DNA of 64,000 nucleotides from Pseudarthrobacter naphthalenicus. GTDB lineage: Bacteria > Actinomycetota > Actinomycetes > Actinomycetales > Micrococcaceae. Of the stretch, positions 1-8,152 are shown in pieces. The translations under genes were made by a program, and so were the position numbers. Under the pieces are notes generated by a model. That model was not told the DNA's origin and did not search any database. It worked only from the letters and a program-made list of their open reading frames with translations. Numbering within the stretch: position 1 is the stretch's first letter; every line of letters begins with the position of its first letter. The stretch is taken from assembly GCF_029076445.1 (NCBI RefSeq), contig NZ_JARESG010000007.1:124001-188000 (forward strand). Reading direction: 5' to 3'.

Positions 1-81
1 CGCGCGGGCGCCGTGCTCGGCGTCGGGGGTTCCGCCGGCGTGAAGGGCGCGGGTGCGGAAACCAAATTTGCGGTCAGACAT
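1..81 (-). CDS. metY: O-acetylhomoserine sulfhydrylase (MetY), N-terminal fragment
   Basis: Only the first 27 codons lie in the window; the gene continues past its left edge. The peptide opens MSDRKFGFRTRALHAGG, the characteristic opening of actinobacterial O-acetylhomoserine aminocarboxypropyltransferase (MetY). This PLP enzyme makes homocysteine and acetate from O-acetylhomoserine and sulfide. The ATG at 81 overlaps the sfnG stop by one base (TAATG), so translation is coupled and metY is the sixth visible gene of the SAM-riboswitch operon. Its place fits the last step of sulfur assimilation: sulfide released from organosulfur compounds is fixed as homocysteine. The catalytic lysine is outside the window, so the call rests on the N-terminus and context. 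A related cystathionine gamma-synthase-family enzyme is the main alternative. Confidence 0.72.
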   Translation of the reverse strand, partial: MSDRKFGFRTRALHAGGTPDAEHGARA

Positions 82-1265
82 TAGACGGCCACCTTTTCAG
101 GAGTAGCGGAGAGGTCCAGTTCGGTGCCGTTCCTGCGGGCGAGGTCGGCTTCGAGTTCGCGGACGATCGGAAGGATGTCCTGGCCGAATGCGGCCACTTC
201 CTCCTGGAAGTGCAGGTAGCAGGTCAGCATCAGGTTCACGCCGATCTTCTTGTATTCGACGATCCGTTCGGCGATCTGCTCCGGGGTGCCGATCAGCTGG
301 GTTTTGAAGCCGTCGTTGTACTGGACCAGGTCCTCGAAGCTGGAGTCGGCCCACATGCCCTTGCCGTCCTTGGTGGACGCGCCGGCTTCCTGCACGGCGT
401 CGCGGAAGCCCTGGACTGCGGGTTTGTGTGCCTTCGCCACGATCTCGCGGAGGGTGTCGCGGGCTTCCTTCTCCGAGTCACGGGAGATGACGAACCCGTT
501 GAGTCCGAAGCGGGGTGCGGGCAGGGCGCCGTCGGTGCCGCGCTTCGTTTCACCGGCAGCAGCAACAACGCCGGCAATGTTCTCCTTGAAGCCTTCCAGG
601 TCCTTGCCGTTGGAAAAGTACCAGTCCGCCACACGGCCGGCGGTGGCCTGGGCCGCGGTGGAGTTGCCGCCGAAGAAGATCTCCGGGTGCGCACGGCCGG
701 GGACATCCACCGGGGCCGGGTTCAGCGTGAAATCGGTGATGTTGTAGTACTTGCCGGACTGGCTGTACTCCTGCTCGGTCCACAGGCCCCGCAGGACCCG
801 GATGAACTCCTCGGTGCGGACGTAGCGTTCGTCGTGTTCGAGCCACTCGAGGCCAAAGTTGGTGAACTCGTTCTTGAGCCAGCCGGAGACGATGTTGACG
901 GCGGCGCGGCCGTTGGAGATGTGGTCCGCGGTGATGATGTACTTGGCCAGCACGCCGGGGTGCCACATGCCCGGGTGAACCGCGGAGATGACCTTGAGCC
1001 GCTCGGTGGCTGCCAGCAGGGCGAGGCTGAAGGACGTGGCCTCGTGCTGCTTGTCCGCACCGTAGGACGCGGCGTACCGGGTCTGGGTGAGGGCGTACTC
1101 GAAGCCGGAGTTCTCGGCGATCTGTGCCAGCTTCTTGTTGTAGTTGAAGTCCCAGCCGGTCCGCTGTTCGATGGTGGAGACCACCAGGCCGCCGGAAACA
1201 TTCGGCACCCAGTAGGCGAACTTCAGCGGCTCGGAAAGACGGGCAACGTTGCTGATGTCATTCAT
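81..1265 (-). CDS. sfnG: FMNH2-dependent dimethyl sulfone monooxygenase SfnG
   Basis: A 394-aa luciferase-like TIM-barrel flavin monooxygenase. The opening block KFAYWVPNVSGGLVVS, the HDERYVRTEEFIRVLRGLW block and the near C-terminal FEDLVQYNDGF and YLHFQEEV motifs are specific to SfnG rather than to SsuD or MsuD. SfnG oxidises dimethyl sulfone with FMNH2 and O2 to methanesulfinate and formaldehyde, in the cytoplasm. It needs reduced flavin from a separate NAD(P)H:FMN reductase, and none is encoded in this window. The start (ATG at 1265) overlaps the acs stop as ATGA, with AAAGGA as ribosome-binding site inside the end of acs. Its stop overlaps the metY start. The length is normal to slightly long, with a charged C-terminal tail. 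Confidence 0.9.
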   Translation of the reverse strand: MNDISNVARLSEPLKFAYWVPNVSGGLVVSTIEQRTGWDFNYNKKLAQIAENSGFEYALTQTRYAASYGADKQHEATSFSLALLAATERLKVISAVHPGMWHPGVLAKYIITADHISNGRAAVNIVSGWLKNEFTNFGLEWLEHDERYVRTEEFIRVLRGLWTEQEYSQSGKYYNITDFTLNPAPVDVPGRAHPEIFFGGNSTAAQATAGRVADWYFSNGKDLEGFKENIAGVVAAAGETKRGTDGALPAPRFGLNGFVISRDSEKEARDTLREIVAKAHKPAVQGFRDAVQEAGASTKDGKGMWADSSFEDLVQYNDGFKTQLIGTPEQIAERIVEYKKIGVNLMLTCYLHFQEEVAAFGQDILPIVRELEADLARRNGTELDLSATPEKVAV

Positions 1266-3253
1266 GAATTTTCCTTTGCTAGGGTCCGCTCGCGCAGGAC
1301 GTCCTGGATTCCGGCTATCGCCGGCTCGTTCTGGAGTGAGGTGGTGTCGCCCAGGGCGGTCCCCTCAAAAAGTTGGGTCAGCAGCCGGCGCATGATCTTG
1401 CCGCTGCGGGTTTTGGGAACATCGGGAACCACGACGACGTCGCGCGGCTTGGCGATGGGGCCGATTGCCTTCGCGACGTGGTTGCGGAGGTCGTTGGCGC
1501 AGTCCTGCGGAGCGTCGCCCCGCAGGACAACAAACGCGACAATCGCGTGCCCGGTCTTGGCGTCAGCCACCGGACAGACGCCGGCCTCCACCACGTCCGG
1601 GTGGGACACCAGGGCCGACTCGATCTCGATGGTGGACAGCAGGTGGCCCGACACGTTAAGGGTGTCGTCCACGCGGCCCAGGATCCAGATATCGCCATCC
1701 TTGTCATATTTGGCGCCGTCGCCGGCCAGGAACCAGCCCTGGTCGGCGTACTGCCGCCAGTAGGAGTCGAGGTAGCGCTGGGGGTTGCCCCAGACGGTCC
1801 GCGCAATGGACGGCCCGAAAGCGTCAACCACAATGAAGCCCTGGACGCCCGGCGGAACGGTATTGCCGGCGTCGTCCACGATCCTGGTACTGACCCCGGG
1901 CAGCGGGCGGGCCGCGCAGCCGGGTTTGAACTCGGTGTCCGTGGGGGCGGGGGAGAGGATGGTGGCCCCGGTTTCGGACTGCCACCACGTGTCCACCACC
2001 GGGGCGGTGCCGGCGCCCACGTTCTGCCGCAGCCAGCGCCACGCCTCGGGGTTGACGGCCTCGCCCACGGTGCCGAGCATCCGGATGGAGGACAGGTCGT
2101 AGGTGTCCGGCACGCCGTCCGGGAACCAGCCCATGAGGGAGCGGACCAGGGTGGGTGCGGTGTAGTACTGCGTCACGCCGTAGCGTTCGATGATCTCGAA
2201 ATGCCGGCCCGGGTGCGGGGTGTTCGGGGTGCCTTCGAAGATCACCTGGGTGACGCCGTTGGAGAGCGGCCCGTAGATCTCATAAGTGTGCGCGGTGACC
2301 CACGCAAGGTCTGCCGTGCACCAGTGCACATCCTGCTCGCGGAGGGCCGGATCGGGGTTGCTGAACAGGTGCTCGTAGCTCCAGGACGCCTGGGTAAGGT
2401 AGCCGCCCGAAGTGTGCACCAGGCCCTTGGGCTTCCCGGTGGTCCCGGAGGTGTACATGATGAACAGGGGAGTTTCGGCGTCGAACGCTTCCGGTTCGTG
2501 GACGTCCGGGGCGTTTCCGACGACGTCATGCCACCAGACGTCGCGGCCTTCCGTCATGGCGACGCTGTCCAGGTCCCCGGCGGCGGTGGTGCGGTTGACC
2601 ACGAGGACGTGCTCGATGGCGTTGTCCCCGGCGACGGCCGCGTCCGCGTTGTCCTTGACCGGCACGGCCACACCGCGGCGGAACTGGCCGTCGGTGGTGA
2701 CCAGCAGCTTGGCCCGGGTGTCCTCAACACGGAACTTCAGGGCTTCGGCCGAGAAACCGCCGAACACCAGCGAGTGGATGGCACCGATCCGCGCCACGGC
2801 AAGGGTGATGATGATGGTCTCAGGGATGACCGGGAGGTAGATGACCACGCGGTCGCCCTTGGTGATGCCGAGGTCCAGGAGCGCGTTGGCGGCCTTGGCG
2901 ACTTCGCGCTGGAGTTCGGCGTACGTGATGGCGCGGCGGTCACCCGGCTCGCCTTCGAAGAAAAGCGCCACCTTGTCGCCGCGGCCGGCCTCAACATGGC
3001 GGTCCACGCAGTTGTAGGCCACGTTCAGGCGTCCGCCGGCAAACCACTCGATCCGCGGAACGGAGTATTCCGCCTCGTCGGCCGGGACGTCCGGGCCGCT
3101 GAGGCGCACCGCCTTTTCGAAGGTGTGGGCGGTGTGCCAGGGTTCGGCCCATTCGAGGCGCCGGGCGGCGTCCTCCCAGAAGGCGATCCGTTCCGCCTCG
3201 GTGCCGGGGTGTGCTGTTTCCAACGTGCTCAGGCCCATCGTTTTACCGCCCAT
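1262..3253 (-). CDS. acs: acetyl-CoA synthetase (AMP-forming), inside the sulfur operon
   Basis: A 663-aa ANL-superfamily enzyme with the acetyl-CoA synthetase core: P-loop YTSGTTGKPKG, WVTAHTY, GTVGEAVNPEAW, DTWWQSETG and the C-terminal PKTRSGKIMRR lysine motif. The residues lining the acetate pocket in Salmonella Acs (Val-Thr in WVT, Val in GTVGE, Trp in the WWQ motif) are present, so acetate is the likely substrate rather than a bulkier acid. The conserved lysine in SGK is the usual site of inhibitory acetylation. Two starts are possible, ATG at 3253 or at 3238; both overlap the end of ssuC. The stop overlaps sfnG as ATGA. An Acs here is odd; it may recycle the acetate released by MetY. 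Confidence 0.88.
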   Translation of the reverse strand: MGGKTMGLSTLETAHPGTEAERIAFWEDAARRLEWAEPWHTAHTFEKAVRLSGPDVPADEAEYSVPRIEWFAGGRLNVAYNCVDRHVEAGRGDKVALFFEGEPGDRRAITYAELQREVAKAANALLDLGITKGDRVVIYLPVIPETIIITLAVARIGAIHSLVFGGFSAEALKFRVEDTRAKLLVTTDGQFRRGVAVPVKDNADAAVAGDNAIEHVLVVNRTTAAGDLDSVAMTEGRDVWWHDVVGNAPDVHEPEAFDAETPLFIMYTSGTTGKPKGLVHTSGGYLTQASWSYEHLFSNPDPALREQDVHWCTADLAWVTAHTYEIYGPLSNGVTQVIFEGTPNTPHPGRHFEIIERYGVTQYYTAPTLVRSLMGWFPDGVPDTYDLSSIRMLGTVGEAVNPEAWRWLRQNVGAGTAPVVDTWWQSETGATILSPAPTDTEFKPGCAARPLPGVSTRIVDDAGNTVPPGVQGFIVVDAFGPSIARTVWGNPQRYLDSYWRQYADQGWFLAGDGAKYDKDGDIWILGRVDDTLNVSGHLLSTIEIESALVSHPDVVEAGVCPVADAKTGHAIVAFVVLRGDAPQDCANDLRNHVAKAIGPIAKPRDVVVVPDVPKTRSGKIMRRLLTQLFEGTALGDTTSLQNEPAIAGIQDVLRERTLAKENS

Positions 3254-4131
3254 TTCTCTGCCAGGCCCAGCAGGGCGTCAGTCAGTTTTCCAATCACGGC
3301 CAGCAGGACAATGGCGAGGAAGAGCCTGTCCGTGCGGCCGTTGTTCTGTGAATCGATCAGCAGGAAGCCGAGCCCCATGGAGGAGGCAATCAGTTCTGCG
3401 GCCACCAGGAACAGCCACGCCTGCGCCAGTGCCAGCCGGAGTCCGGAGAACACTGCGGGAACCACGGCGGGCAACTGGACCGTGGTCAGCAACCGGACCC
3501 CTTTGAGCCCGAACGCACGGGCGGCTTCCACGAGGTTGCGGTCCACATGCCGCAGCGCCAGCGAAACGGTGGTGAACACCGGGAAGAAGGCGCCGATGAT
3601 GATCAGCGTGACCTTGGAATCCTCGCCAATCTTCAGCCAGAGGATCAGCAGCGGAACCCATGCCAGTGAGGGGACGGCGCGCAGGGCGCCGATGGTGGGG
3701 GCAAGCAGGGCATCGGCAACCCTGGACAGGCCCACGGTGGCACCCAGGATGAGGCCCAGCGCGGCGCCGATCAGGAACCCGATCAGCACCCGCTGTGTGG
3801 AGATGGCAATGTGGGTGCCCAGTTCGCCGCGGCCCAGCAGTTCACCGGCCGCCCCCAGCACCATTGCCGGGGGAGGAAGCTGCACCACGCTGAACAGGCC
3901 GGTGGAGGAGGCCACCTGCCAGGCTGCCAGCAGGATTGCCGGGATGATCAGGCCAAGGGGCAGACGCGCCCAGTTCCGTGAACGGACTCCGGCGGGAGAC
4001 CATCCCGTTGCCGGAGCGGATGCCTTGGGGGCGCCCGTCCGGGCGGCGTCTGCCGTTGCTGCGGGAGCGGCTGCAGCGCGCTCATCCGCAACACTATTGC
4101 CGGTGAGGTAGGGGCTTCCGGGAGTGCTCAT
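3229..4131 (-). CDS. ssuC: sulfonate ABC transporter permease SsuC
   Basis: A 300-aa inner-membrane permease of the SsuC/TauC/NrtB type. After a hydrophilic Ala/Pro-rich N-terminus of about 55 residues come six or so hydrophobic segments. The EAA coupling loop reads EAARAFGLKGVRLLTTVQLP (about residues 203-222), where the SsuB ATPase docks. It imports aliphatic sulfonates bound by SsuA. The start ATG overlaps the ssuA stop by one base (TGATG), and the C-terminus overlaps the start of acs, so it is the third gene of a translationally coupled operon. The SAM riboswitch upstream of ssuB would govern it. The exact sulfonate cannot be read from sequence; taurine or methanesulfonate are alternatives. 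Confidence 0.85.
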   Translation of the reverse strand: MSTPGSPYLTGNSVADERAAAAPAATADAARTGAPKASAPATGWSPAGVRSRNWARLPLGLIIPAILLAAWQVASSTGLFSVVQLPPPAMVLGAAGELLGRGELGTHIAISTQRVLIGFLIGAALGLILGATVGLSRVADALLAPTIGALRAVPSLAWVPLLILWLKIGEDSKVTLIIIGAFFPVFTTVSLALRHVDRNLVEAARAFGLKGVRLLTTVQLPAVVPAVFSGLRLALAQAWLFLVAAELIASSMGLGFLLIDSQNNGRTDRLFLAIVLLAVIGKLTDALLGLAEKWAVKRWA

Positions 4132-5180
4132 CAGGAACCCTTAATGGCTGACGGATCAGCCTTCTTCACCAGCGAGTCGTCGAGAAGGGAGGCCACGGCG
4201 TCGTCGATCTGCTGCTGGGTCTTGACGTCGCCGGTTTCCACGAAGGTGGGGCCGATCTTCTCCAGTACTTTGCGCTGCGCCTCTCCGGGCGCGGCGTCTA
4301 CGTTCAGGTTGCTGCGTTCCAGCACCACCGTCTTGGCCACGGACAGGTCAAGGCCGGCCACCTTGGCCAGGATCCGGGCCGTCTGGTCAGGGTTGGCGGC
4401 GGCCCAGGCGCGGGCCTTTTCGTACGCGTTCACTACGGCCTGGGCCAGTTCGGGCTTGTCCTTGAGGAAGGACTCGGTGGCGTTGAGGAAGCCGTAGGTG
4501 TTGAAGTCCAGGTTCCGGTAGAAGAGCTTGGCGCCTTTCTGTTCGGCGCCGGCCATGATGGGGTCCAGGCCGGACCAGGCCTGGACCGAGCCGTTCTCCA
4601 GTGCGGTGCGACCGTCGGCGTGCTGCAGGTTCTGGACCGTGACGTCGCCAGGCTTCAGGCCGGCCGCTTCGAGGGCCTGGAGGAGGAAGAAGTACGGGTC
4701 CGTGCCCTTGGTGGCGGCTACGGACTTGCCCTTGAGGTCGGCCACGGACGTGATGGACGAACCGGCGGGGGCAACCAGCGCCGCCCATTCCGGCTGGGAA
4801 AAGATGCTGATGGTGCGGATGGGCGAACCGTTGGAGCGGGCCAGGAGGGCGGCGGAGCCCGCGGTTGATCCGACGTCGATGGCACCGGCGCGGAGTGCCT
4901 CGTTCGCCTTGTTGGAACCAGCCGACTGGACCCAGTTGACGGTGACGCCCTGGTCCTTGAGGCTGGCTTCCAGCCAGCCCTGGTCCTTGATGACCAGGCT
5001 GAGCGGGTTATAGGTGGCGAAGTCGATGTTCAGCGTGCTGCCCGAGGTGCTGCCGGCGGCCGCCGCCTGGCCGGAAGAGCCCTCGCCTGCAACGCAGCCG
5101 GTCAGCGCGAGGGCCGAAACGGCTGCTACGGCTGCCGCCCCGAGGAGGGAACGGCGGGTGAGGGGGCGTGCGTGCTGCAT
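4131..5180 (-). CDS. ssuA: sulfonate ABC transporter substrate-binding lipoprotein SsuA
   Basis: A 349-aa periplasmic-binding-protein-like lipoprotein of the SsuA/TauA/NMT1 family. The N-terminus TRRSLLGAAAVAAVSALALTGC has twin arginines and ends in a lipobox with Cys29, so it is probably exported by Tat or Sec and anchored to the outer face of the membrane. Family blocks include FATYNPLSLVIKDQGWLE near residue 54, NEALRAGAIDVGSTAGSAAL and KGKSVAATKGTDPYFFL. It captures aliphatic sulfonates and delivers them to SsuC/SsuB. A good ribosome-binding site (AAAGGA) lies just before ATG 5180. A 113-nt spacer separates it from ssuB, the only real gap in this operon, which may allow separate expression of the abundant binding protein. 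Confidence 0.85.
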   Translation of the reverse strand: MQHARPLTRRSLLGAAAVAAVSALALTGCVAGEGSSGQAAAAGSTSGSTLNIDFATYNPLSLVIKDQGWLEASLKDQGVTVNWVQSAGSNKANEALRAGAIDVGSTAGSAALLARSNGSPIRTISIFSQPEWAALVAPAGSSITSVADLKGKSVAATKGTDPYFFLLQALEAAGLKPGDVTVQNLQHADGRTALENGSVQAWSGLDPIMAGAEQKGAKLFYRNLDFNTYGFLNATESFLKDKPELAQAVVNAYEKARAWAAANPDQTARILAKVAGLDLSVAKTVVLERSNLNVDAAPGEAQRKVLEKIGPTFVETGDVKTQQQIDDAVASLLDDSLVKKADPSAIKGS

Positions 5181-5293
5181 TGTTTTCCTTTGCGCTGGTG
5201 ATGCGGAGTGATGAAGAGTTCGGCCCTGGCGGGTTAATGCCCGACGGCGGAGCCTGCGTGCGTGAATCGGCTTGCCGGCGGTGCCGCGGGGAG

Positions 5294-6109
5294 TCAGTGC
5301 CCGTCCACGCCCAGGCTGGCGAGGAGGGAGGCGCGCAGGGCGGCGAGTTCTGCCGAGGCGCGGTTGCGGGGGCGGCTGCCGGGGACCTCGACGGTCCGGA
5401 CGATCGTGGCGCCCGGGCCGTGGGTGGCTGCGCCCAGGACGATGATGCGGTCTGCCAGTTGCAGTGCCTCATCAACATCATGGGTGACCAGGAGCACGGT
5501 GGTGGGTTCCGCCCGGTGAACGTCCAGGAGCAGGTCCTGCATTTTGATCCGGGTCAGTGCATCCAGGGCGCCGAAGGGCTCGTCCAGCAGCAGGACACCG
5601 GGGTTTCGTGCCAGGGCCCGGGCAAGCGAGGCCCGCTGGGCCATCCCGCCGGAGACTTCGCGGGGACGGTGCTTGGCGAAGCTGTCCAGGCCCACGAGTT
5701 CGAGCAGCCTGGACACCTTGGCCTTGCCTTCTTTGGCGCTGCAGCCGGTGGGCAGGCCGATCGCCACGTTCGCCTGCAGCGTGTGCCAGGGCAGCAGCCG
5801 GGGTTCCTGGAAGGCAAAGGCGCAGCGCGGATCAATGCCCTGGACGGGGGTGTCCTGGATGACAACGGAACCGGCGCTCGGCGAGTCCAGGCCGGCGGCG
5901 GCGCGCAGCAGGGTTGATTTGCCGCAGCCGGACGGTCCCAGGATGGCCAGCACCTCACCTGCTGCAACGTCGAAAGTGACGTCCTGCAGCACGGTGTGGG
6001 CGGCCTCCCCGGTCCCGAAGGTGCGCCGCAGCCCCCGGAAGGACACGGGAAGTGCGGAGGACGTGCCGGCATGGTCGGCGGCACGCTCGGAAGACAGGAC
6101 TGCAGTCAT
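5294..6109 (-). CDS. ssuB: sulfonate ABC transporter ATP-binding protein SsuB
   Basis: A 271-aa ABC ATPase of the nitrate/sulfonate/taurine class. Visible motifs are Walker A GPSGCGKST (residues 58-66), a Q-loop at QEPRLLPW, signature SGGMAQR (153-159), Walker B VLLLDEP (172-178) and the switch histidine in LVTHDVDEAL. It energises sulfonate uptake with SsuC and SsuA. It is the first gene of the minus-strand sulfur operon. Its ATG at 6109 is only 7 nt downstream of a GGAG ribosome-binding site, and the GG of that site is also the end of the 3' strand of stem P1 of the SAM riboswitch. Translation should therefore be shut off when SAM is bound. Confidence 0.87.
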   Translation of the reverse strand: MTAVLSSERAADHAGTSSALPVSFRGLRRTFGTGEAAHTVLQDVTFDVAAGEVLAILGPSGCGKSTLLRAAAGLDSPSAGSVVIQDTPVQGIDPRCAFAFQEPRLLPWHTLQANVAIGLPTGCSAKEGKAKVSRLLELVGLDSFAKHRPREVSGGMAQRASLARALARNPGVLLLDEPFGALDALTRIKMQDLLLDVHRAEPTTVLLVTHDVDEALQLADRIIVLGAATHGPGATIVRTVEVPGSRPRNRASAELAALRASLLASLGVDGH

Positions 6110-6118
6110 GGGATCACT

Positions 6119-6284
6119 CCATCGGTCCTGGCAGTAGCACCCTACGGAGTCAAGCCTCTTAGCGGAATGGTCAGTTCCGCGTACCCAAGGCTCGTTCCTT
6201 GCTATCAGCGTGTGCCGTGGGGGCTCACGCTGACCAGGGTTGCTGCGGCTTCATCGATCCAGGTCTCTCGGCCGCTCGGGATGG
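6119..6284 (-). promoter_or_regulatory. SAM-I (S-box) riboswitch of the ssu-acs-sfnG-metY operon
   Basis: On the minus strand the conserved S-box core is readable: CCATCCCGAGCGGCCGAGAG, then GATGAAGCCGCAGCAACC, then GGTGCTACTGCCAGGACC, closing with GATGG. Stem P1 pairs CCATC (6284-6280) with GATGG (6123-6119). The element is 166 nt because the arm between GCAACC and GGTGC is enlarged; it contains a CAGCGTGAGCC / GGCACACGCTG hairpin. The 3' strand of P1 shares GG with the ribosome-binding site of ssuB (GATGGAG, then 7 nt, then ATG). This indicates translational control: SAM stabilises P1 and hides the ribosome-binding site. The near-identical core at 8058-8143 supports the call. Confidence 0.85.
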
Positions 6285-6429
6285 TCACTACCCACTAGAC
6301 CTGAGATGAACAAACAATCCAAATCCGCGGCTCGCCGCACGTAATGTTCGTTCACATCTCCTGCGGACCTGCACCATCATTCATAAATTCGGCAACAGGG
6401 AGCCTGGGAAAGCGGCGTAGGCTGGGGGC

Positions 6430-6855
6430 ATGGGCCACACCAACGATCCTGCAGTCATAGAACGCCTCATGCGAAACAAAGGGCGGTGGGCCATTGTTGG
6501 GCTGACCACCAATGAATGGCGCGCCGCGTACGACACCTCGCTGTTCATCCGCGACCGCCTGGGGATGGAGATCATCCCCGTGAACCTGCCCGGAGACCCG
6601 GTGCACGGCGAAACCGGGTACCGCACCCTCGCTGACATCCCGGCGGAAAAGCAGCCCATCGACGTCGTGGACTGCTTTGTGAATTCGCAGAAAGTGGGCG
6701 CGGTGGTTGACCAGGCCATCGCCGTGGGGGCGAAGGCCGTGTGGCTTCAGCTGGGCGTCATAGACGAGGCCGCCGCCGAGCGGGCGAAAGCCGCCGGCCT
6801 CGATGTGGTGATGAACGTCTGCCCGGCGCAGCAGGCGTGGAAATACAACCTCTGA
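6430..6855 (+). CDS. CoA-binding (YccU-like) protein
   Basis: A 141-aa single-domain protein of the CoA-binding family (Rossmann fold, related to the N-terminal domain of succinyl-CoA synthetase alpha). Recognisable blocks are WAIVGLTTNEWRAAY near residue 20, IIPVNLP, GYRTLADIP, IDVVDCFVNS and AVWLQLGVIDEAAAERAKAAG. The C-terminus NVCPAQQAWKYNL carries the conserved Cys-Pro. Such proteins bind CoA or acyl-CoA; their physiological role is poorly known. It stands alone, divergent from ssuB and convergent with the 2OG oxygenase. Its position between two SAM-controlled operons may be accidental. The ATG at 6430 gives the family's usual length. Confidence 0.8.
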   Translation: MGHTNDPAVIERLMRNKGRWAIVGLTTNEWRAAYDTSLFIRDRLGMEIIPVNLPGDPVHGETGYRTLADIPAEKQPIDVVDCFVNSQKVGAVVDQAIAVGAKAVWLQLGVIDEAAAERAKAAGLDVVMNVCPAQQAWKYNL

Positions 6856-6904
6856 CCGGCCCCGGGGAGGGCGCGGCCAGCGGTCACTCCTGCATCACCA
6901 GCGG

Positions 6905-7933
6905 TCAGCGCTGCATCAGTTCCGGGTAGTGCCGCTCGGTCACGTCCGGGTGCGCGCGCATCCGGCCCTTGAGCATGTTCAGGCCGAACGAGGCGAGCAG
7001 CGGGTTGTTCGGATCGTCTGAGACTCCGCGTGCCTGTGCCTTCAGTTCGGGTGGCAGCGGCACCGGGTCGATCACGGCGTCCAGCCGCGGGGACCAGAAG
7101 AACGGGACGGAGTAGCGGTCCACCCCCGGCGGCGGCGCCTGCACCCGGTGGATGGTGGCGGCCAGGTACCCTTCGGTGGCCACCTCGAGCATCTCACCCA
7201 GGTTCACCACCAGCGCGCCCGGAATAGGCTCAACGGGCGCCCATTCGGTGGTTCCCGGCGGGAGTACTTCGAGCCCGCCCACGTCGTCCTGGAGCAGGAG
7301 GGTGACAAAACCGTAGTCGGCGTGGGAGCCCACACCCTGATCGCCGGCCGCTTCCACCACACCGCCAACGTAGTGCACCAGCTTGCCCATCCAGGCGGGT
7401 TCGTCACCGAAGGGCTCATCGAAGTGGTCCTCGGGCAAGCCGAGGGCCACGGCGATGCCGCGCAGGAGCTCCATGCCCACCTCGGACATCAGCTCGGCCC
7501 AGGCCATGGCTGCCGGCTTAAGCTCCGGCATTGCCTCATCCGGCCACAGATTGTGGCCCTGCAGCAGCCAGTAGGGCTGGTCTGCAGGGTAGTCGTGGAC
7601 GGGTTCCCGCTCGGGGGAGTAGTCGATCTGCTCGCGGGCGTCCGCCCTGCCCTGGGTGACTTCGGTGCCCATCCTGGTGTAGCCCCGGAAATGTGGGGAG
7701 AGCCTGTTATCCAGCTTCATCCGTTCCTCGAGGGGCAGGTCGAAGAAGCGCTTGATGAGGGCCAGGAGCTCCTCGGCCTGGCCGGGCGCGGCTCCGTATC
7801 CGGTGATTTGGAAGAACCCCACGTTGTGGGCAGCATCCCGCAACTGGTCAATGAACTCCGGACTGAACGAACCGTACGGCTGGCGGGCGGCGCTCATGTC
7901 CAGAACGGGGATGGTTGCCTGATCGGGTGACAT
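6905..7933 (-). CDS. isopenicillin N synthase-like 2OG-Fe(II) oxygenase
   Basis: A 342-aa non-haem iron oxygenase of the IPNS/gibberellin-oxidase superfamily. The N-terminal DIOX_N block (IPVLDMSAARQ ... NVGFFQITGYG) is followed by the Fe(II) and 2-oxoglutarate core. The iron ligands are visible as His204 and Asp206 in GSHADYGF and His262 in IHRVQ, and the 2OG-binding arginine as Arg273 in DRYSVPFF. The substrate is not predictable. It is encoded between the two sulfur operons, divergent from metN and convergent with the CoA-binding gene. A role in sulfur-compound oxidation is possible by context, but this family is unrelated to the taurine dioxygenase TauD family in detail, so that stays a guess. 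Confidence 0.82.
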   Translation of the reverse strand: MSPDQATIPVLDMSAARQPYGSFSPEFIDQLRDAAHNVGFFQITGYGAAPGQAEELLALIKRFFDLPLEERMKLDNRLSPHFRGYTRMGTEVTQGRADAREQIDYSPEREPVHDYPADQPYWLLQGHNLWPDEAMPELKPAAMAWAELMSEVGMELLRGIAVALGLPEDHFDEPFGDEPAWMGKLVHYVGGVVEAAGDQGVGSHADYGFVTLLLQDDVGGLEVLPPGTTEWAPVEPIPGALVVNLGEMLEVATEGYLAATIHRVQAPPPGVDRYSVPFFWSPRLDAVIDPVPLPPELKAQARGVSDDPNNPLLASFGLNMLKGRMRAHPDVTERHYPELMQR

Positions 7934-8057
7934 CTTCGCAGACTAGCACCGGCCGGCTCCCCGTGGGCACCCCACATTGAGTTGGGTGTCGTCGCCTTAC
8001 GCCTTGTGACATTTAGTTTTTCATCCGGTGCCGCGTGTGCCAGATTCGTTGCTGTAA

Positions 8058-8143
8058 CCATCTCGAGCGGCTGAGAGACCTGGCTCTGTGACGCCGCAGC
8101 AACCCCCTTCATTTGAAGACGGTGCTACTGCCAGGACCGATGG
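8058..8143 (+). promoter_or_regulatory. SAM-I (S-box) riboswitch of the metN operon
   Basis: A compact 86-nt S-box aptamer: CCATCTCGAGCGGCTGAGAG, then TGTGACGCCGCAGCAACC, a small hairpin (CTTC ATTT GAAG), GGTGCTACTGCCAGGACC and GATGG. P1 pairs CCATC (8058-8062) with GATGG (8139-8143). As at ssuB, the P1 3' strand runs into GGAG (8142-8145), with a start codon 7 nt further on. Here that start codon is a GTG opening a 27-codon leader frame rather than the transporter gene. SAM binding should hide this ribosome-binding site. The core is almost identical to that at 6119-6284, so the two operons should respond to SAM in parallel. Confidence 0.88.
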
Positions 8144-8152
8144 AGAACCTCC

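Noticed and set aside
210..1763. Long open frames opposite sfnG and acs (up to 517 aa)
   Set aside because: High-GC codon bias leaves long antisense frames. They lack motifs, and the minus-strand genes carry clear family sequence.
1373..4111. 912-aa plus-strand frame opposite acs and ssuC
   Set aside because: Shadow frame; composition is mirror-coded Arg/Gly/Ala without any domain, while both opposite genes are well supported.
5181..5293. Possible small gene or riboswitch in the ssuB-ssuA gap
   Set aside because: No conserved core, terminator or well-started frame seen in the 113 nt; it holds only the ssuA ribosome-binding site.
6119..6284. SAM-IV instead of SAM-I class
   Set aside because: The core GAG-GG-GAGAGA-TGA-GCAACC plus GGTGC-CCAGG and GATGG end follows SAM-I; SAM-IV has a different core and pseudoknot tail.
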